Positions 62,951 through 64,000 of a DNA stretch of 64,000 bases are shown in pieces (positions within the stretch are counted from its first letter, which is position 1; the number at the start of each line of letters is the position of its first letter). A program made the translations under genes and the position numbers. Below the pieces are notes generated by a model. That model saw only the letters and a program-made list of their open reading frames with translations, was not told the origin of the DNA and ran no database searches. This DNA comes from Parasponia andersonii (Eukaryota > Streptophyta > Magnoliopsida > Rosales > Cannabaceae): positions 236,420 through 300,419 of the forward strand of contig JXTB01000048.1 of the NCBI GenBank assembly GCA_002914805.1, written 5' to 3'.

Positions 62951-63922
62951 ATGTTGTACATAGTGGGACTGGGATTGGGGGACGAGAGAGACATAACTCT
63001 AAGAGGCTTAGAAGCAGTGAAGCAATGCCACAAGGTCTATATCGAAGCCTACACTTCTCTCCTCTCTTTCGGTATCTCTTCAGACGGTCTCTCCACCCTG
63101 GTAGCTACATCTTTCTTTCTTTCTCCTCAATTATATATACATAATATATATTCAAAATTTAAAAGCATCTATTGATTAATATTGTGTTTTATGATGGGCC
63201 AGGAAAAACTGTACGGGAGGCCAGTGATTCTTGCCGATAGAGAGATGGTGGAGGAAAAAGCTGATGAAATACTTTCAGCTGCTCGTGTTTCTGATGTTGC
63301 TTTCCTTGTAGTTGGTGACCCTTTTGGGTATTTTCGATAACTTTTCTGTTTTTCCTTTGCATTTTGGATATTTGTTTACATTATTGGATATTATGAATAC
63401 TTCCTCCTGATTTTATGCATATGTGCATTTCTTTCATATGTATTTCTTCTTGAGTTTTTGTTCTTTTTAGGATAATATGATGAACATTATGTTGTTGATC
63501 ATAAATATGTATACTACTCAAGTTGCTGATTTGGACCATTTCATTTTCCTGGGCTGTAAAACTAGTCTTTGTTGTCATTTGCGTATACAAGTATGTCTTT
63601 GGCACTTGAGTTCTTAATTCATATTGATTCGAACAGATTTTACTTCAATATCTCTCTGTTCTTCCTTTTACTTATTTGATCTTTCTACACAGAGCAACAA
63701 CTCACACCGATCTTGTTGTTCGGGGAAAGAAATTGGGAATCGAAGTCAAAGTCATACACAACGCGTCCGTGATGAATGCCATTGGTATTTGCGGCTTACA
63801 GCTCTACCGCTATGGAGAGACGGTATCCATACCATTCTTTACTGAAACCTGGAGACCTGACAGCTTCTACGAGAAAATTCAAAGAAATCTGGATCTTGGT
63901 TTACATACTCTCTGCTTATTAG
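62951..63922 (+). CDS. DPH5: Diphthine methyl ester synthase DPH5 (5' part, runs off right edge)
   Basis: SAM-dependent methyltransferase that methylates the modified histidine of elongation factor eEF2 during diphthamide synthesis; cytosolic. Exons in phase: 62951-63100, 63203-63327 and 63693-63922, with a donor GTGAGG at 63923; later exons lie beyond the window. The N terminus [20 protein letters not shown] is the family signature, followed by VYIEAYTS, the SAM-binding [11 protein letters not shown] loop, and [31 protein letters not shown] is next, then the [13 protein letters not shown] motif. About 168 of an expected 280-290 residues are present. No break is seen. Confidence 0.94.
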
Positions 63923-64000
63923 GTGAGGTTCTCAGATTTGTCTGGTTAGAATTGTAGAGTCTGAGAATGAGATGCTCAACATGAACACTTGTTTGGCGTT

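Noticed and set aside
1-64000. tRNA, rRNA or organelle-derived DNA
   Set aside because: No tRNA A/B-box pairs with a foldable cloverleaf, rRNA cores or plastid/mitochondrial genes were recognised when reading through; a tRNA-scan was not possible.

Overview
This window is nuclear DNA from a flowering plant, almost certainly a eudicot. It is AT-rich, and the genes carry many short introns with GT/AG borders. The proteins are plant families: LQY1 of photosystem II repair, an E2F factor with a retinoblastoma-binding tail, and HVA22. Three undetermined bases (near 9409, 10805 and 28810) suggest a draft assembly. I cannot fix the genus from sequence alone.

Layout. 1-4322: 5' part of a reverse-strand Ty3/gypsy-type retroelement that runs off the left edge, ending in its LTR. 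About 5220-7420 and 11590-13740: two diverged direct copies of one segment, which is the promoter and 5' leader of the TRM6 gene. Between them lie a terminal-inverted-repeat MITE, two (TA)n-flanked MITEs and a gene for an unrecognised membrane protein. 13800-17590: TRM6, 13 exons, the non-catalytic subunit of tRNA m1A58 methyltransferase. 18796-19181: a decayed GRF zinc-finger gene. 19773-21229: a 1.46 kb nearly palindromic foldback element. 21664-25070: an E2F gene of 12 exons. 26601-28212: a convergent HVA22-family gene of 6 coding exons.

29450-33780 is gene-poor. 33780-42420 and 42455-44240 are tandem copies of one host segment. The first is split by a Ty1/copia-type element (about 34155-41599), the second by a PIF/Harbinger-like MITE. 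45954-51212 is a complete-looking but inactivated Mutator-like transposon with 1.1 kb inverted repeats and a FAR1-type transposase. 51405-58335 is an array of degenerate complex repeats with exon-like segments, interrupted by a 1.86 kb solo LTR. 60195-61935 is LQY1. From 62951 the DPH5 gene (diphthamide synthesis) runs off the right edge.

The genes do not form a pathway: tRNA modification, cell-cycle transcription, membrane traffic, photosystem II repair and translation-factor modification are simply neighbours. What stands out is layered repeat history. Several insertions have a paralogous empty site in the same window, so order of events and insertion borders can be read directly. I found no tRNA, rRNA or CRISPR array, and no previously undescribed multi-gene system. 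The most unusual structures are the long palindrome, the MULE whose inverted repeats include its own transposase start, the (TA)n-seeking MITEs and the exon-bearing repeat array.
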